From contig NC_088324.1 in assembly GCF_910592395.1 (NCBI RefSeq), positions 3,040,001 through 3,104,000 on the forward strand: a stretch of DNA of 64,000 nucleotides, given 5' to 3'. The stretch is from Lineus longissimus. Its lineage: Eukaryota; Nemertea; Pilidiophora; Heteronemertea; Lineidae. A program made the position numbers and the translations under genes. Below the pieces are notes generated by a model. That model was not told the DNA's origin. It did not search any database and saw only the letters and a list, made by a program, of their open reading frames with translations. How positions within the stretch are numbered: position 1 is the first letter of the stretch; each line of letters opens with the position of its first letter. Below are positions 17,848-27,276 of the stretch, piece by piece.

Positions 17848-18134
17848 TGAAAGCTTAAAAGTACTTCAAAACACTTATGAGTTGCGTGAGGTTTTCCACA
17901 AAAGTTACAAACGTTAGTTTTATCGGTTACAGACATTGCACTAGCCGATGGCGTGGATGGAGTCGTTGTTTGCGTTTCCTCGTGTGTATGTTGTTGTTTC
18001 GATTTTGGTGAATCTCGTTTGAAGCCTTCTGACCGTTCACGATTTTCTATTTCTGCTGTGAAAGTTTGCAACAAAAAATTGAGATCTTTCTCGTGACCTT
18101 TTCCCTTACGGGCCCAAACGAGACGAATGTATTG
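17823..18134 (-). pseudogene. BEL/Pao gag-to-finger linker, shifted frame
   Basis: The minus-strand frame carries WARKGKGHEKDLNFLLQTF, a Ser/Thr-rich linker and CNFCGKPHATHKC, a further CCHC-type knuckle. It directly follows the gag frame after two in-frame stops (TAG TGA near 18137-18142) and is one base out of frame with 16093-17847 at about 17850. Confidence 0.8.
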
Positions 18135-18140
18135 TGGTCA

Positions 18141-18914
18141 CTAAGATAAAATCAATGGTGTGAGAATAACACCGTACTGTGAGCCGTCGACGCCCAAACT
18201 TTCAAGACACCGTATATGAACGTTTATTTCATCACGGGCTTTCCACAGCAGTGAGATATTCGACGATGTTGTAGGAACAGTCATATTGAGTAACGCTTGT
18301 ATGTGCGAAAAGATAGCCCTTTCGGGTTTATCATATCGTTCTATGAGGCAATTTCGTGCTATAACATAATTAGTTTCGGTAAGGTTTATTCCTGCAATGG
18401 CCTCTAGGGCTTCACCCTTCAGTAAAGATCTCAAATAACCAAACTTGTTGACTATAGGCAAGTCACTGGCATGTACCACACTTTCAAATTGATCCCAAAA
18501 CTGCCGCCATTCAGTCACCACACCACTAAATTTTGCTGTCTCCATTTTGGGCAATTTGGCCCAAATCTTACTGGGTCCACTGCAGTGATGTGAACTTGTA
18601 TCAACAGTAGCTCTATAATCATGCTCGGTCATCAAACTTTCATACACTTCGGCGGCGGCCATCTTGGATACCAATGCCTTATTCCGAAAATTACTGGCCT
18701 CCTCAATCTCTTCCTCGAGAACGTTGGGTTCCCTAATTTCAGACTCAATTTTGAGCTGAACTATATCCAGGGCTGCTAAACGTTTATCGAACTCCTCCAT
18801 TCTTATTCTCAGAACCGCCGTTCCCTGTTTACTGTTCACCGCTTTGTTCATATCCCCGACTTCGCGGGTGACCCAGCCCTTCAGGGCCGTTCGTGATCCT
18901 TCCAAATTAGTCAT
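18141..18914 (-). CDS. BEL/Pao gag (DUF1759-type), truncated by stops
   Basis: A 257-aa open frame starting at the ATG at 18914, about 70 nt inside the 5' LTR. It holds a coiled-coil-like N-terminal half, then KLPKMETAKFSGVVTEWRQF, the FEGxxxEWxxFWDxF-type signature of the DUF1759 gag domain, then FGYLRSLLKGEALEAI and NCLIERYD. The frame ends ILS before two consecutive stops, after which the homologous sequence continues at 17823-18134. Confidence 0.87.
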   Translation of the reverse strand: MTNLEGSRTALKGWVTREVGDMNKAVNSKQGTAVLRIRMEEFDKRLAALDIVQLKIESEIREPNVLEEEIEEASNFRNKALVSKMAAAEVYESLMTEHDYRATVDTSSHHCSGPSKIWAKLPKMETAKFSGVVTEWRQFWDQFESVVHASDLPIVNKFGYLRSLLKGEALEAIAGINLTETNYVIARNCLIERYDKPERAIFSHIQALLNMTVPTTSSNISLLWKARDEINVHIRCLESLGVDGSQYGVILTPLILS

Positions 18915-18966
18915 TGTTTCGTGAAATACGGACTCACCGGTTACTTTGAATGTCAGCGGTACTTAA

Positions 18967-18985
18967 GACGAGTTTCGGCACCACA
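18967..18985 (-). promoter_or_regulatory. BEL/Pao primer binding site (candidate)
   Basis: On the minus strand, two bases after the 5' LTR, the sequence is TGGTGCCGAAACTCG, complementary to a tRNA 3' end with CCA. I cannot name the tRNA. Confidence 0.6.
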
Positions 18986-19210
18986 TGTCTCGGATTGGGG
19001 GCGGGTTATACATAGGACAGGAGGAGTTAGGCTTCATTCATTGCGGACAGAAAACGGAACAACACTTCTTTCTTCTTACAAACATGGCCGACTGGTTTAT
19101 TATAAAAAGAGAGACAAACAAGTACAAAGGGTTTGCACAACTTAGGGCAGGTGGCAGCACTGGTGGTGTAAAGGGCAAACCGGCCCAATGTAAACTAGTC
19201 TGAACCCAGA
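18986..19210 (-). repeat. BEL/Pao 5' LTR, main part
   Basis: Matches 12276-12500 except for ggacagg versus ggagagg and one extra GA. It is cut after CCAGA by the insertion starting at 19211. The last 12 bp of the LTR are at 22385-22396. Confidence 0.9.
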
Positions 19211-19271
19211 AGTATTAAGGTAGCAGGAAGGGTTGGGCGTTTGTGGTTTCTGAGTCTGAGGGGGTTGGTGT

Positions 19272-19335
19272 CTGTTGACTGTGCTTTAAGAGAGACTAGG
19301 CATGGCGCCAGTCTCTCTTAAAGCACAGTCAACAG
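19272..19335. repeat. Perfect hairpin, 26-bp stem and 12-nt loop
   Basis: The stem 19272-19297 is the exact reverse complement of 19310-19335; the loop is AGGCATGGCGCC. The right arm and loop recur near 19652-19702 with a single C/T-type change. Confidence 0.9.
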
Positions 19336-19572
19336 GCATTTGGTCTCAGTATTTGGGTTTTGATTGCCATGACTGTACCCCTGTAAAAGTCAGAGGAGGA
19401 GAAGTTTGGAATGATGAAAGCATTGAAGAAGAAGAAATGTTATTATTGAGGAAAGCAAAATTTATTATGAGACAAGAAGGCAGTGTCCTGACTTGATTAT
19501 TTTGAAAATGGCGGTCTGAACACATTAAAAGGTGGAACATGGCATTTTAACGACTTTGAAGTGTTCCGCAGT

Positions 19573-20850
19573 TAAAGGGAGACTATAGGCAGCAGCTAGG
19601 TAGGCAAGATAAAGTCATACAAATTTGCCAATAAGGGTCAGTCATATCTCTAGGCATGGCGCCAGTCTCTCTTAAAGCACAGTCGACAGGCATTTGGTCT
19701 TAGTATTTGGGTAAGGACAGAATCAAGGCAGTTGAGAGAGCAATGATTGAACGATGCTGTGGACAAGTCCAAGGATACTGCATCAGTCACGACCAACTTC
19801 TCATCAGAAAGCGTCACCACCAGCATATTCAATGTTCAGTTCCAACCTGTACCAGTCCAATGCACGCCTGTCATGGTCAGCAGTGGTCAGCTTAGCGAGA
19901 TATGGAACATTCTTCCGAAACTCAAGCGAGGGAAGTCTGCTCATTAGCATATCTCGCGCACTGCTCCTTCTTGTCAAACATCGTAGTGAAATCGTGGTAC
20001 AGTGGGGCGTCCTCGAGGATTGCAGCTGGTCGGACAGACGTGAGGTGGAATGTGGGCGGCTGCACTTATTCGTTGATGTGCGATGGCAGATAGCACAGTT
20101 GTTGCGTTGCATGACAGCTGAAAGTGAATGTGATATCATAGAACTGAGGCGTTTGCAATGAGACTATAGGTGAAGTAGAAGCAAGGAGTGAAATGGGCCA
20201 TCTTCCAGTGACTAATATACAGAGTAAGGGCACTGGGTGTTGTTAGATTCAGCATTGAATGTATTCCTCGTACAAGCGTGAATAGTGTGGACATACAGTG
20301 AGAGGTGAGAGACCCCTATTGACTACTTCTTGTAACTTTATCTTGGATATTATATTAGTATTGAACTCCTAGCCATGGAATATGAAGAAATTGAAGTTGT
20401 AGGCATGGAATATGAAAAATTATTCAACGGTGAAAGACATTATTCCATGAGGCTTTGCCGTGATCGCAAAGGACGCGACGCGATTGGTTCACATGCTAAT
20501 GAGGTATGATAATGATAATTACCTCTATAATGCTACTTGGATAGCGACTGTGTCGTTGATTGCAACAGTGGTCTATGTCAATGTGTGCCTGTAATGTCAA
20601 TGAAGTATGATGAGGTGATGACGATAGTGCAATTATTAAATATTGGCAAGAGATCATACTACAACATAGGTCTTGTTTTTGACAGATGACTGTGCGACAT
20701 TCCCATTGGGTCTTGTTAGAGTCAGCGCTGCATGTATTCCTTGTACAAGCTTGAATAGTTGTGACGGACTTTGAGGGGTGAGAGACCCCTATCGGCTACT
20801 TCGGCTAACTTTATCTTGCCTACCTAGCTGCTAGCAATAGTGCCCCTTTA
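19573..20850. mobile_element. TIR element (TAAAGGG family) inside the 3.2-kb insertion
   Basis: The left end (19573-19615), starting TAAAGGGAGACTATAGGCAG, is inverted at 20808-20850, ending TGCCCCTTTA, about 43 bp with some mismatches. The ends are compatible with a TA target duplication. A partial inverted copy lies at about 20298-20345, and another left-end copy at about 57795-57840. No transposase is seen. Confidence 0.6.
19862..19996. repeat. Approximately 135-bp direct repeat, unit 1 (unit 2 at 21846-21980)
   Basis: Both units run from GCACGCCTGTCAT to TGAAATCG with few differences, 2 kb apart within the insertion. On the minus strand both read an open segment with RSSARDMLMSRLPSLEF, but no family is recognised. 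Confidence 0.75.
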
Positions 20851-21030
20851 TCAAGACTGAAACCCACTGTGTGGGGCTAAGAAATTACCTTTATAATCCT
20901 AGTTGGATAACCACTGTGTAGATGATTTGAAGAGTGCTCTGTGGATGTGTGCCTGTAATGTCAATGAAAGTATGATGAGGTGATGACGATAGTGGAATGA
21001 CGAAATATTGGAAAGAGATCTATTCCTAGG
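20230..21030. repeat. Degenerate direct repeats
   Basis: Blocks repeat in the same order: ATGTATTCC-CGTACAAGC-GTGAATAG (20258 and 20730) and GTGCCTGTAATGTCAATGAA with GTGATGACGATAG (20587 and 20952). They suggest an internal duplication of several hundred bp. Confidence 0.6.
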
Positions 21031-22401
21031 AGAACATATGTCCTGGTTTGACTAGGTGGCGCATTTTAGAATCAGCAGTGAGCACTGTGTGTAACATGGT
21101 GGAGGCAGCGGAGATAATAACTGTGTCGAAAGTATTGTTATAGGGCCTTCCCTAGGCCCATGGGGTTAAATTTACAATCCACGATTGAAAAGACGTAGTT
21201 TGATCGCATTCAACTATAAATCCATTGAACAGCTGTGTTCCTTTAGTCAACCGATGACCTTTTGTTGGGCCATGATCGGGGATTGTAAACTGTAAATGTA
21301 TTATGGACTGGGAGACGGGGGAAACACAAGTGAAATAGACCAAAACAAGTGATTTTGGGGCTTTGGTTTAGACGCATGCCCCACATGCGCCATGCTGGAT
21401 TATACGGTTCATGTGAACTTGTTGACATCTACATGAACTTGTTGACATCTACATCATCATGATCTAGTGCTGTTATTGGTCATGGTACATGGTAGGCCTA
21501 ATCATCATGGCTATATGTTTCAGGAAAAGCTCGGAGTAAAATGAACTGCCGATGAATAATGATGTTGTCCATGTTTACCATGTTTACTAGTACATAGCCA
21601 TAGGGTATGCACTGGCCAGTGCACTTTCTGCACGTCGTCATGGTCATGTACGTGATTATGTGATACCTTGCATATTTTGTTTTTGAATGCGCATGCTTTT
21701 TGGGCAAAATCACTTGTACCAACACTAATGAATAATGTCTTCTTATCCCTATGACTCCATACACAGTGAGGGCGTTCTCCCATTCCCATCAAATGGTAAC
21801 TTATTGTACCGTATCAGGGTGGAAGTTGGGGAGCAGACACCTACCGTTGCACGCCTGTCATAATCAGCAGTGATGAGCTTAGCGCGATATGGAACATTCT
21901 TCAGAAACTCAAGCGAGGGAAGTCTGCTCATTAGCATATCTCGCGCACTGCTCCTTCTTGTCAAACATCGTTGTGAAATCGTAATGGAAAACGTCTGGCT
22001 TTGCGCCAGACGTTGAGACTAATAAGTGAAGAACTAATAGGTAAAGAACTTCTACTTGCGCGAGACTGCTCTGATAAAATTATCATTGCAGAGACTACGG
22101 TGACGTACACATATATTTTTTACAATCAAAAATGCCCTCAAAAGACGATATGGAATGATTATTTTATTGATATTTCCTACTATATACCTTCCAATTATCA
22201 CTTTATACAAATAGATCGGCGTTAGGTCGCATGCTTTTCTTTCCTGGTGACACTATAAAGCAAAATAGTTGCAACCCCGTAAATGCGCTATAAGTCCAAC
22301 AATAAATGACGGTGACCCGTTATAAATGTTTCGCTAGCTTCGCTTTTTTGCCGCTACGCGGCGCGTTGGGCCCTTGCGTCCAGACAATCCTCAACAAGAG
22401 G

Positions 22402-23740
22402 CAAAAAATTAAAATACAGCAGCATAAAACTCACAATGCCAGACAGAGGGTCGAGGACAGAGGCCTAGTGCCCAGGTGCTAATCACCGAGCCACAAAATG
22501 GCGGTATTGACCTACGCCACCTGCTTAGCTCTGTCGGTGACGGAGGTAACCAATTCGAGCTCTGATAATGCATGTTTGAACATGCTGTTTTGAATTTGAA
22601 AATATCGCATAAAATGTGACTGATCACTGTGTAAATTTGCAATTTGCAATGAATTCAGCTAAAGAGGTTGAGTCGTCATACAACCGATAGCCCAAGCCTG
22701 CAGAAGTGACATCGGTAGCGAAATCATAAACTACTGTGTGACGTCACTAGTTCTATATAAGGAAGCTCATTTACATAACTTTACAACTTTGTTTACTACG
22801 AGTTGAAAATTCGCGAGCAGCACGTGGATTCCCTGGGTGTTGTCAGCTGTTTCCACTATGGGTTACATGATCGGCTACAAAGAGGCCAGTTTTCTGCTGG
22901 TATAAATAAAGTCACCGATGATAGCGGAATGCTGTTAGGACATGTTACATCGTCAAAAGTAAAAGAAGTGTCGTTTTAGCAAAGAAAAGATGGAGAATGA
23001 AAATAATATTAGTACATGTATATATGGACTTTGAGTCGGGCGAGGACGTGGAAACCGTTTCGGGGGAATAAACCAGGACGTAAATAACCAAATGTCCTTA
23101 GAAAGATGACTGAATAGGATACGAATAGATATATTGTGATACCAGACAAAACGTCGTGTATGTGATGTACGCTTTCATGAGTAACGTTACACATACCTGG
23201 GCGCATCAGTTTTCATCGGGATAGCCTACTGTATTTGGCAGCGGTATGCAAAGCATTCAAGACTCCAAAGAAGAACTTAGCAGCATCGTAATGAAACAGT
23301 AGGCCTATCCTCTCTCCTTTGTATTCAACAGTTATAAACGGCAGTGAAACTTATTCGTTTATCCGCAAGCGAAGAAACTAGACCAGGCAGTTTTTCTCAA
23401 AACATCCAAACGCATGTAGTACTTTACGAATCCGTAAGGGGCGTGTTAACAATAATGTTGTAAACGTTATTAAAGTAATTGAAGTTCAAAATATCTTCTC
23501 TGTTGAAAGTAAACCAAAATTGCAAAATTTAGCACGTTTTTGTAGACTCATCGCTGTGAGTATTGCTTGCAGGATAGTGGTTCTGCAGAACTATTGTCTT
23601 GTAGTCGGTGCTCCTTATCACCTTAATCTAATTACTTAATTATATTATTTGCATCTGTATTGTAAATGCAACCCGCTAAATGCCATATGATTGTGTATGT
23701 CTTTTGTCAGCCTCACAATGGCCTCATGCTAGGTTATATG
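22402..23740. other. Non-coding stretch
   Basis: No exon is recognised. At 22739-22760 a TGACGTCA palindrome lies just before TCTATATAAGG, and CACGTG follows at about 22820. This resembles a small promoter, but no transcript unit can be attached to it. Confidence 0.35.
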
Positions 23741-23783
23741 AGAGAAATAAACTACATGTATTGTTATTGTTATTGTTATTGTT
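23715..23783 (+). repeat. LINE-like 3' tail with TTATTG repeats
   Basis: CTCATGCTAGGTTATATGAGAGAAATAAACTACATG leads into four TTATTG-type hexamers. Short 3' microsatellites of this kind end CR1-like non-LTR elements. Confidence 0.5.
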
Positions 23784-24788
23784 AAAATTATTGTAAAATT
23801 TGGTCACATTGATCGTAAATATTGTCTTTTTTTCAAGATGAGAGTATGTAGATGATACGAAAATGTAAACCAATGACAGACCAGTATTCCTTGAACCTTG
23901 CAAGTGATTTGGGGTCTTTGGAACTCCTTATATTTATCAATGAAACCTTATTCCCGCCTAAGGTTTTGACCAGGCCGTTCAAACCTCCCCTATTTTGGCG
24001 GGGCAACCTCTTTAAGAATAAAACCGTCTGGGGCCATTTTGCTGAAGTATAGATAGTAAACTAAGGTGAGATCACCTGACTATATCTGGTGTAAGTGTTC
24101 CAAATGTGTGACCATTGATATGCGCAGTTAACATTTGCGTAGGGCCGTCATACAGCAAAAGGACACGGCGGCCACGCTTCGAAAGCGAGCAGTTATGTTG
24201 TGGTTACTTCGTCGAATCCGGGAGATTCTTGCGCCTGATTGTATACCTACTTGTAACTCACAGGTTACGCACATATTTCATTGGTTTGCTCTGGTTGCGA
24301 TATAGCACTGTGCGACACCTTTGGGTCAGATTTACATCGCGCTTCACGGTTTACGAACACGCCGGGGAACAATGGCTACACAAAATGTTCACGATCATGA
24401 AGCATTTGTCCGTCAACATGTTCGTATACCATGTATCTCGATGTAAACCCAGCCTCAAGCGTATTCTTGCCTGGGCTCGAATCAAGGTTAGCTGAACACC
24501 ACTGCACTGACCACTACGGCATAGTCGGCCAAATAATGCTTCGGCGTTGACTCACATTACTGATCATTACTGTACATACGATTTCAGAGGTAGTCTTGAT
24601 GTATCATTCCGATCCACCGTCGTTGGGCGCAGATCCATTATTCCTTGAAAGAAGAATACTTTAGGCTTGACGTCACCGACGGCAAGCCGGTATGTGATGT
24701 ATGCAATCGCCCTTGCACAAAACAAGCGTTCAGACATGTCAGACAAGTAATTAAGCAAAAAATGAACACGTACGCTCACTGATAACAT
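23784..24788. other. Flank of the GPCR fragment, no gene recognised
   Basis: Open frames on both strands at 24115-24495 and 24567-24788 show no family features. The minus-strand stretch at 24567-24788 follows the GPCR fragment and could be its 3' flank. Confidence 0.35.
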
Positions 24789-25178
24789 TTAGTGAGGACC
24801 GCCTTTGCATCCCTGCGGAACTTTGTGCCTCCGCCGAGGAAATATACATAGAAATTTATGGCAAAATTCAAGTGCCCGGCCCATTTCGGTGCATACCCAC
24901 CATTGCAACCAGTATCGGGCTGACCAATAGGGGTCACTTAGGTCGTCATAGTTCACCACCGCTTCGTAGAATCTCTTCGGAATTGAACAGACGAGATAAG
25001 CTATTGATGTCATCAAAAGTAGTACAGTCAAATATGCGTCCTTCGACTTGCGTTCTTTTGATTCGATTTTCTTTCTGGCTGAGGCTGCTCGACGTACCCC
25101 GAAGATTATTATACTTTTACAGATAATCAGTGTTGAAAAAGGTACATTACGATTCTCTGCCCTTGATGATCTTTCCAA
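24789..25178 (-). pseudogene. Rhodopsin-like (peptide-type) GPCR fragment, TM5 end to TM7
   Basis: The minus-strand frame gives a hydrophobic end of TM5 (TLIICKSIIIFGVRRA), a basic third loop (ARKKIESKERKSK), TM6 (AYLTVLLLMTSIAYLVCSIP), an extracellular loop rich in Asp, Trp and Tyr, and a TM7-like ALEFCHKFLCIF. The layout fits FMRFamide-like or other peptide receptors. The TM6 motif CWxP reads CSIP and no NPxxY is visible in TM7. Upstream an in-frame stop occurs within 20 nt, and a TIR element inserts at 25205. TM1-TM4 were not found. I read it as a receptor pseudogene, though a last exon of a split gene is possible. Confidence 0.6.
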
Positions 25179-25204
25179 ACGGACCCCACTTCAGATGCCT
25201 AAAG

Positions 25205-26193
25205 GGTTTATGCCTGTTTCGCCTATTCCTGTTTCGCCTACAAAATTCCTGTTTCGCCTATTCCTGTTTCGCCTATTCCTGTTCCGCCTATGCCTGTTTC
25301 GCCTATTCCTGTTGGGCCTATTTCCTGTTTGGCCTATTTCCTGTTTGGCCTATTCCTTTTTCGCCTACTTCCTGTTTCGCCTACTTTCCAGTACCCCTAC
25401 AATAAATCGACTCTCCCAGGGGGAACCTTAGGGATGCATGTCCATTTTTTGGGGAAAATGTGAGGGGACAATTGGATGATGTTAACGATGTGATGACAAT
25501 TTGACTAATCAAATGCCATCAACTTTGTTAACAAACCATGCCATGACCGTTTTGAAAGAGTAACCTTGAAAGCGGGGACAGTCCGGGACTTATTTGACCA
25601 TATGACCATACTGACACACAGTAAAAACTAATAGATTAAGTAGAGTTAAGCAGTCGCTTATTTTATAAAAACAGGAATTCATGACTTTTTGATAAAAATA
25701 CATAATACTGTACATTCTCATAATTATTTGATCAAAATCAGCTGTAAAACCCATGTCATAGTAAAGAACAATGTAGCTACAGGTATTCTTTCTATTACGA
25801 AGCCAGTTACTGACTAAGACAAAAGAAAGAGAATCCACAATATAAAATGCAGGCCTAAGAAACCTTTCTCAAATCTAATGAAAGGGTAAAACTTTCTTAC
25901 TATTTTATTTTTTGCTTTTTAAAATAAGCTAAAACATAAGCCTATGTAAGCTATGTATAATTTTCCAAAGTTATTCCGAATAATACTGAAATAATTGACA
26001 TGTCGCTAAATCCATTATTTCAGACTTTATTCTTAATGATAGCCTTTAACACTGAAGTAAGGGACGGTTCATATTCCTACGTCTGTGGGGAGGTTAGCAA
26101 TACATTTGAATAGGCGAAACAGGAATAGGCGAAACAGGAATTAGGCGAAACAGGAAGTAGGCGGAACAGGAACAGGCGAAACAGGAATACACC
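25205..26193. mobile_element. TIR element with 15-bp tandem repeats at both ends (copy 2)
   Basis: Inverted copy of 4986-5894. It begins GGTTTATGCCTGTTTCGCC and ends with the reverse complement of GGTGTATTCCTGTTTCGCC. The repeats TTCCTGTTTCGCCTA run to about 25388, where one subarray has changed to GTTTGGCCTATTTCCT. The right repeats lie at about 26108-26188. The interior closely matches copy 1 in inverse orientation. The flanks (GCCTAAAG and GTTGGAAT) do not match, so no target duplication remains. Confidence 0.8.
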
Positions 26194-26744
26194 GTTGGAA
26201 TTAGTAAATCTAATACCCAACTTATTTTAAAGAACGATTGCTCAATACCCTGTATAACTAATTAAACTTACCTCTGGATCACAAATATGCTGTTTTTGAC
26301 CAGAAAACGGTCCTGAAATGGACGATTTTTTGGCGAATTTTGGAGACTCGAAAATGTTGTTGCAATCGTAGGGTCACTATTCCGGTGCAACCGGGACGCC
26401 CAATGGTACATTATCGGCAGGGTAAAGACAAGGCACTTCTGATTAGTGAATGATGTGACATGTCAGTCGAGGAGGAGGAATGTCCAGGGGGGATCCAGGG
26501 GTTGCAGGTGCGCACCCCACCCCGCCCACGCAAAGTGCCCTTTTTGAAAAAAATGCCTCATCTGAAAATGGTATGTCTTGCCGTCCTGTTCCTGGAAACA
26601 CACCAGCAATTATGCCTGCCCGCCCTCGGCTTGTATCCTGTCGCCCCCCCCCCCCTGCATCCTTGGTTGGGAACCTAGATGCTTAATAGTTTCCTCCGGC
26701 AATTTTTTTTTTGTTTTGATAGGCGGTTTTTAGGCCATCTCTTT
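26194..26744. other. Non-coding stretch
   Basis: Nothing recognised apart from a 12-C run at 26644-26655. Confidence 0.4.
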
Positions 26745-27276
26745 AGGTCTCGTAAGAGAGTTTTTCCCGAATGTACGGAAATGATGACGGGCCCAATAAC
26801 AGGATGTAAAATTTTTTTTAAATGCACTTCCAATGTGATTGCATGAGGACAACCCATTTGCGTCGTATATCACTGGAAACGCCCGATTTCCCTAATTCTG
26901 CAGGATGTTAAATCGGGCATTTTATTTCTCGTGACCACGTGTTGCCGCCAATATGGCAGTGTAAAACATGTTGGATTTTTATCAGTGTCACATCTAGGTC
27001 AGTTTGTCCACAATGACTAATATTATCTAGCAGTTCCATTTTAAATGAGCCTTGCTGGATCTCAATCTTGACACTAGAGGCGCTGATTTCATTGGGAAAT
27101 GCCCGATTTAACATCCTGCAGAATCAGGGGAATCGGGCGTTTCCAGTGATATACGACACAAATGGGTTGTCCTCATGCATTCTCTTTGGAAACGCATTTT
27201 AAAATAGATGTTACGTCCTGTTAATGGGGCACGTCATCATCGCGTACATTTGGGAAAAACTCCCTAACGAGACCCT
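26745..27276. mobile_element. MITE with about 180-bp inverted repeats
   Basis: The left arm (26745-26927) starts AGGTCTCGTAAGAGAG. The right arm (about 27085-27276), reverse-complemented, starts AGGGTCTCGTTAGGGAG. Both arms share TTTTTCCC, a segment with GATGACG, CGTATATCACTGGAAACG and GCCCGATTT. The centre is about 160 bp. No coding capacity. A target duplication is not clear, though TA is possible. Confidence 0.7.

Larger units (their letters stand above)
19211..22384. mobile_element. 3.2-kb insertion in the BEL LTR, unclassified, 5-bp TSD CCAGA
   Basis: LTR sequence stops after CCAGA (19206-19210) and resumes after a second CCAGA (22380-22384), so the insert is 19211-22379 plus one duplicated target. 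It starts AGTATTAAGGTAGCAGG and ends GCGTTGGGCCCTTGCGT. These ends share no clear TIR. No long open frame is visible. Inside are a 26-bp perfect hairpin, a TIR element (19573-20850), an approximately 135-bp direct repeat (19862-19996 and 21846-21980) and shorter direct repeats. It looks like a composite non-autonomous element. Confidence 0.75.
12276..22396 (-). mobile_element. BEL/Pao LTR retrotransposon, near full length, with a later insertion in its 5' LTR
   Basis: Target duplications AGAGG lie at 12271-12275 and 22397-22401. The 235-bp LTRs (TG...CA) are 12276-12510 and, split, 18986-19210 plus 22385-22396. They differ by only one substitution and one 2-bp indel, so insertion was recent. 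Coding is on the minus strand in the order gag, CCHC fingers, protease, reverse transcriptase, RNase H, integrase. The frame is broken by two adjacent stops after gag, a frameshift at the gag/finger border, a frameshift in the reverse transcriptase and a 25-base G run (C on the plus strand). The copy is therefore not autonomous despite its youth. Confidence 0.9.

Noticed and set aside
22739-22830. CRE-like TGACGTCA with TATATAAGG and CACGTG as a promoter
   Set aside because: Motifs are suggestive but no gene starts nearby, so it is noted only as a possibility.
24115-24495. 126-aa plus-strand open frame next to the GPCR fragment
   Set aside because: Looks loosely membrane-like but shows no receptor motif; not supported as a gene.
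25048-25431. Plus-strand frames of PVSPI or FLFRL repeats
   Set aside because: Translations of the 15-bp tandem repeats of the TIR element.
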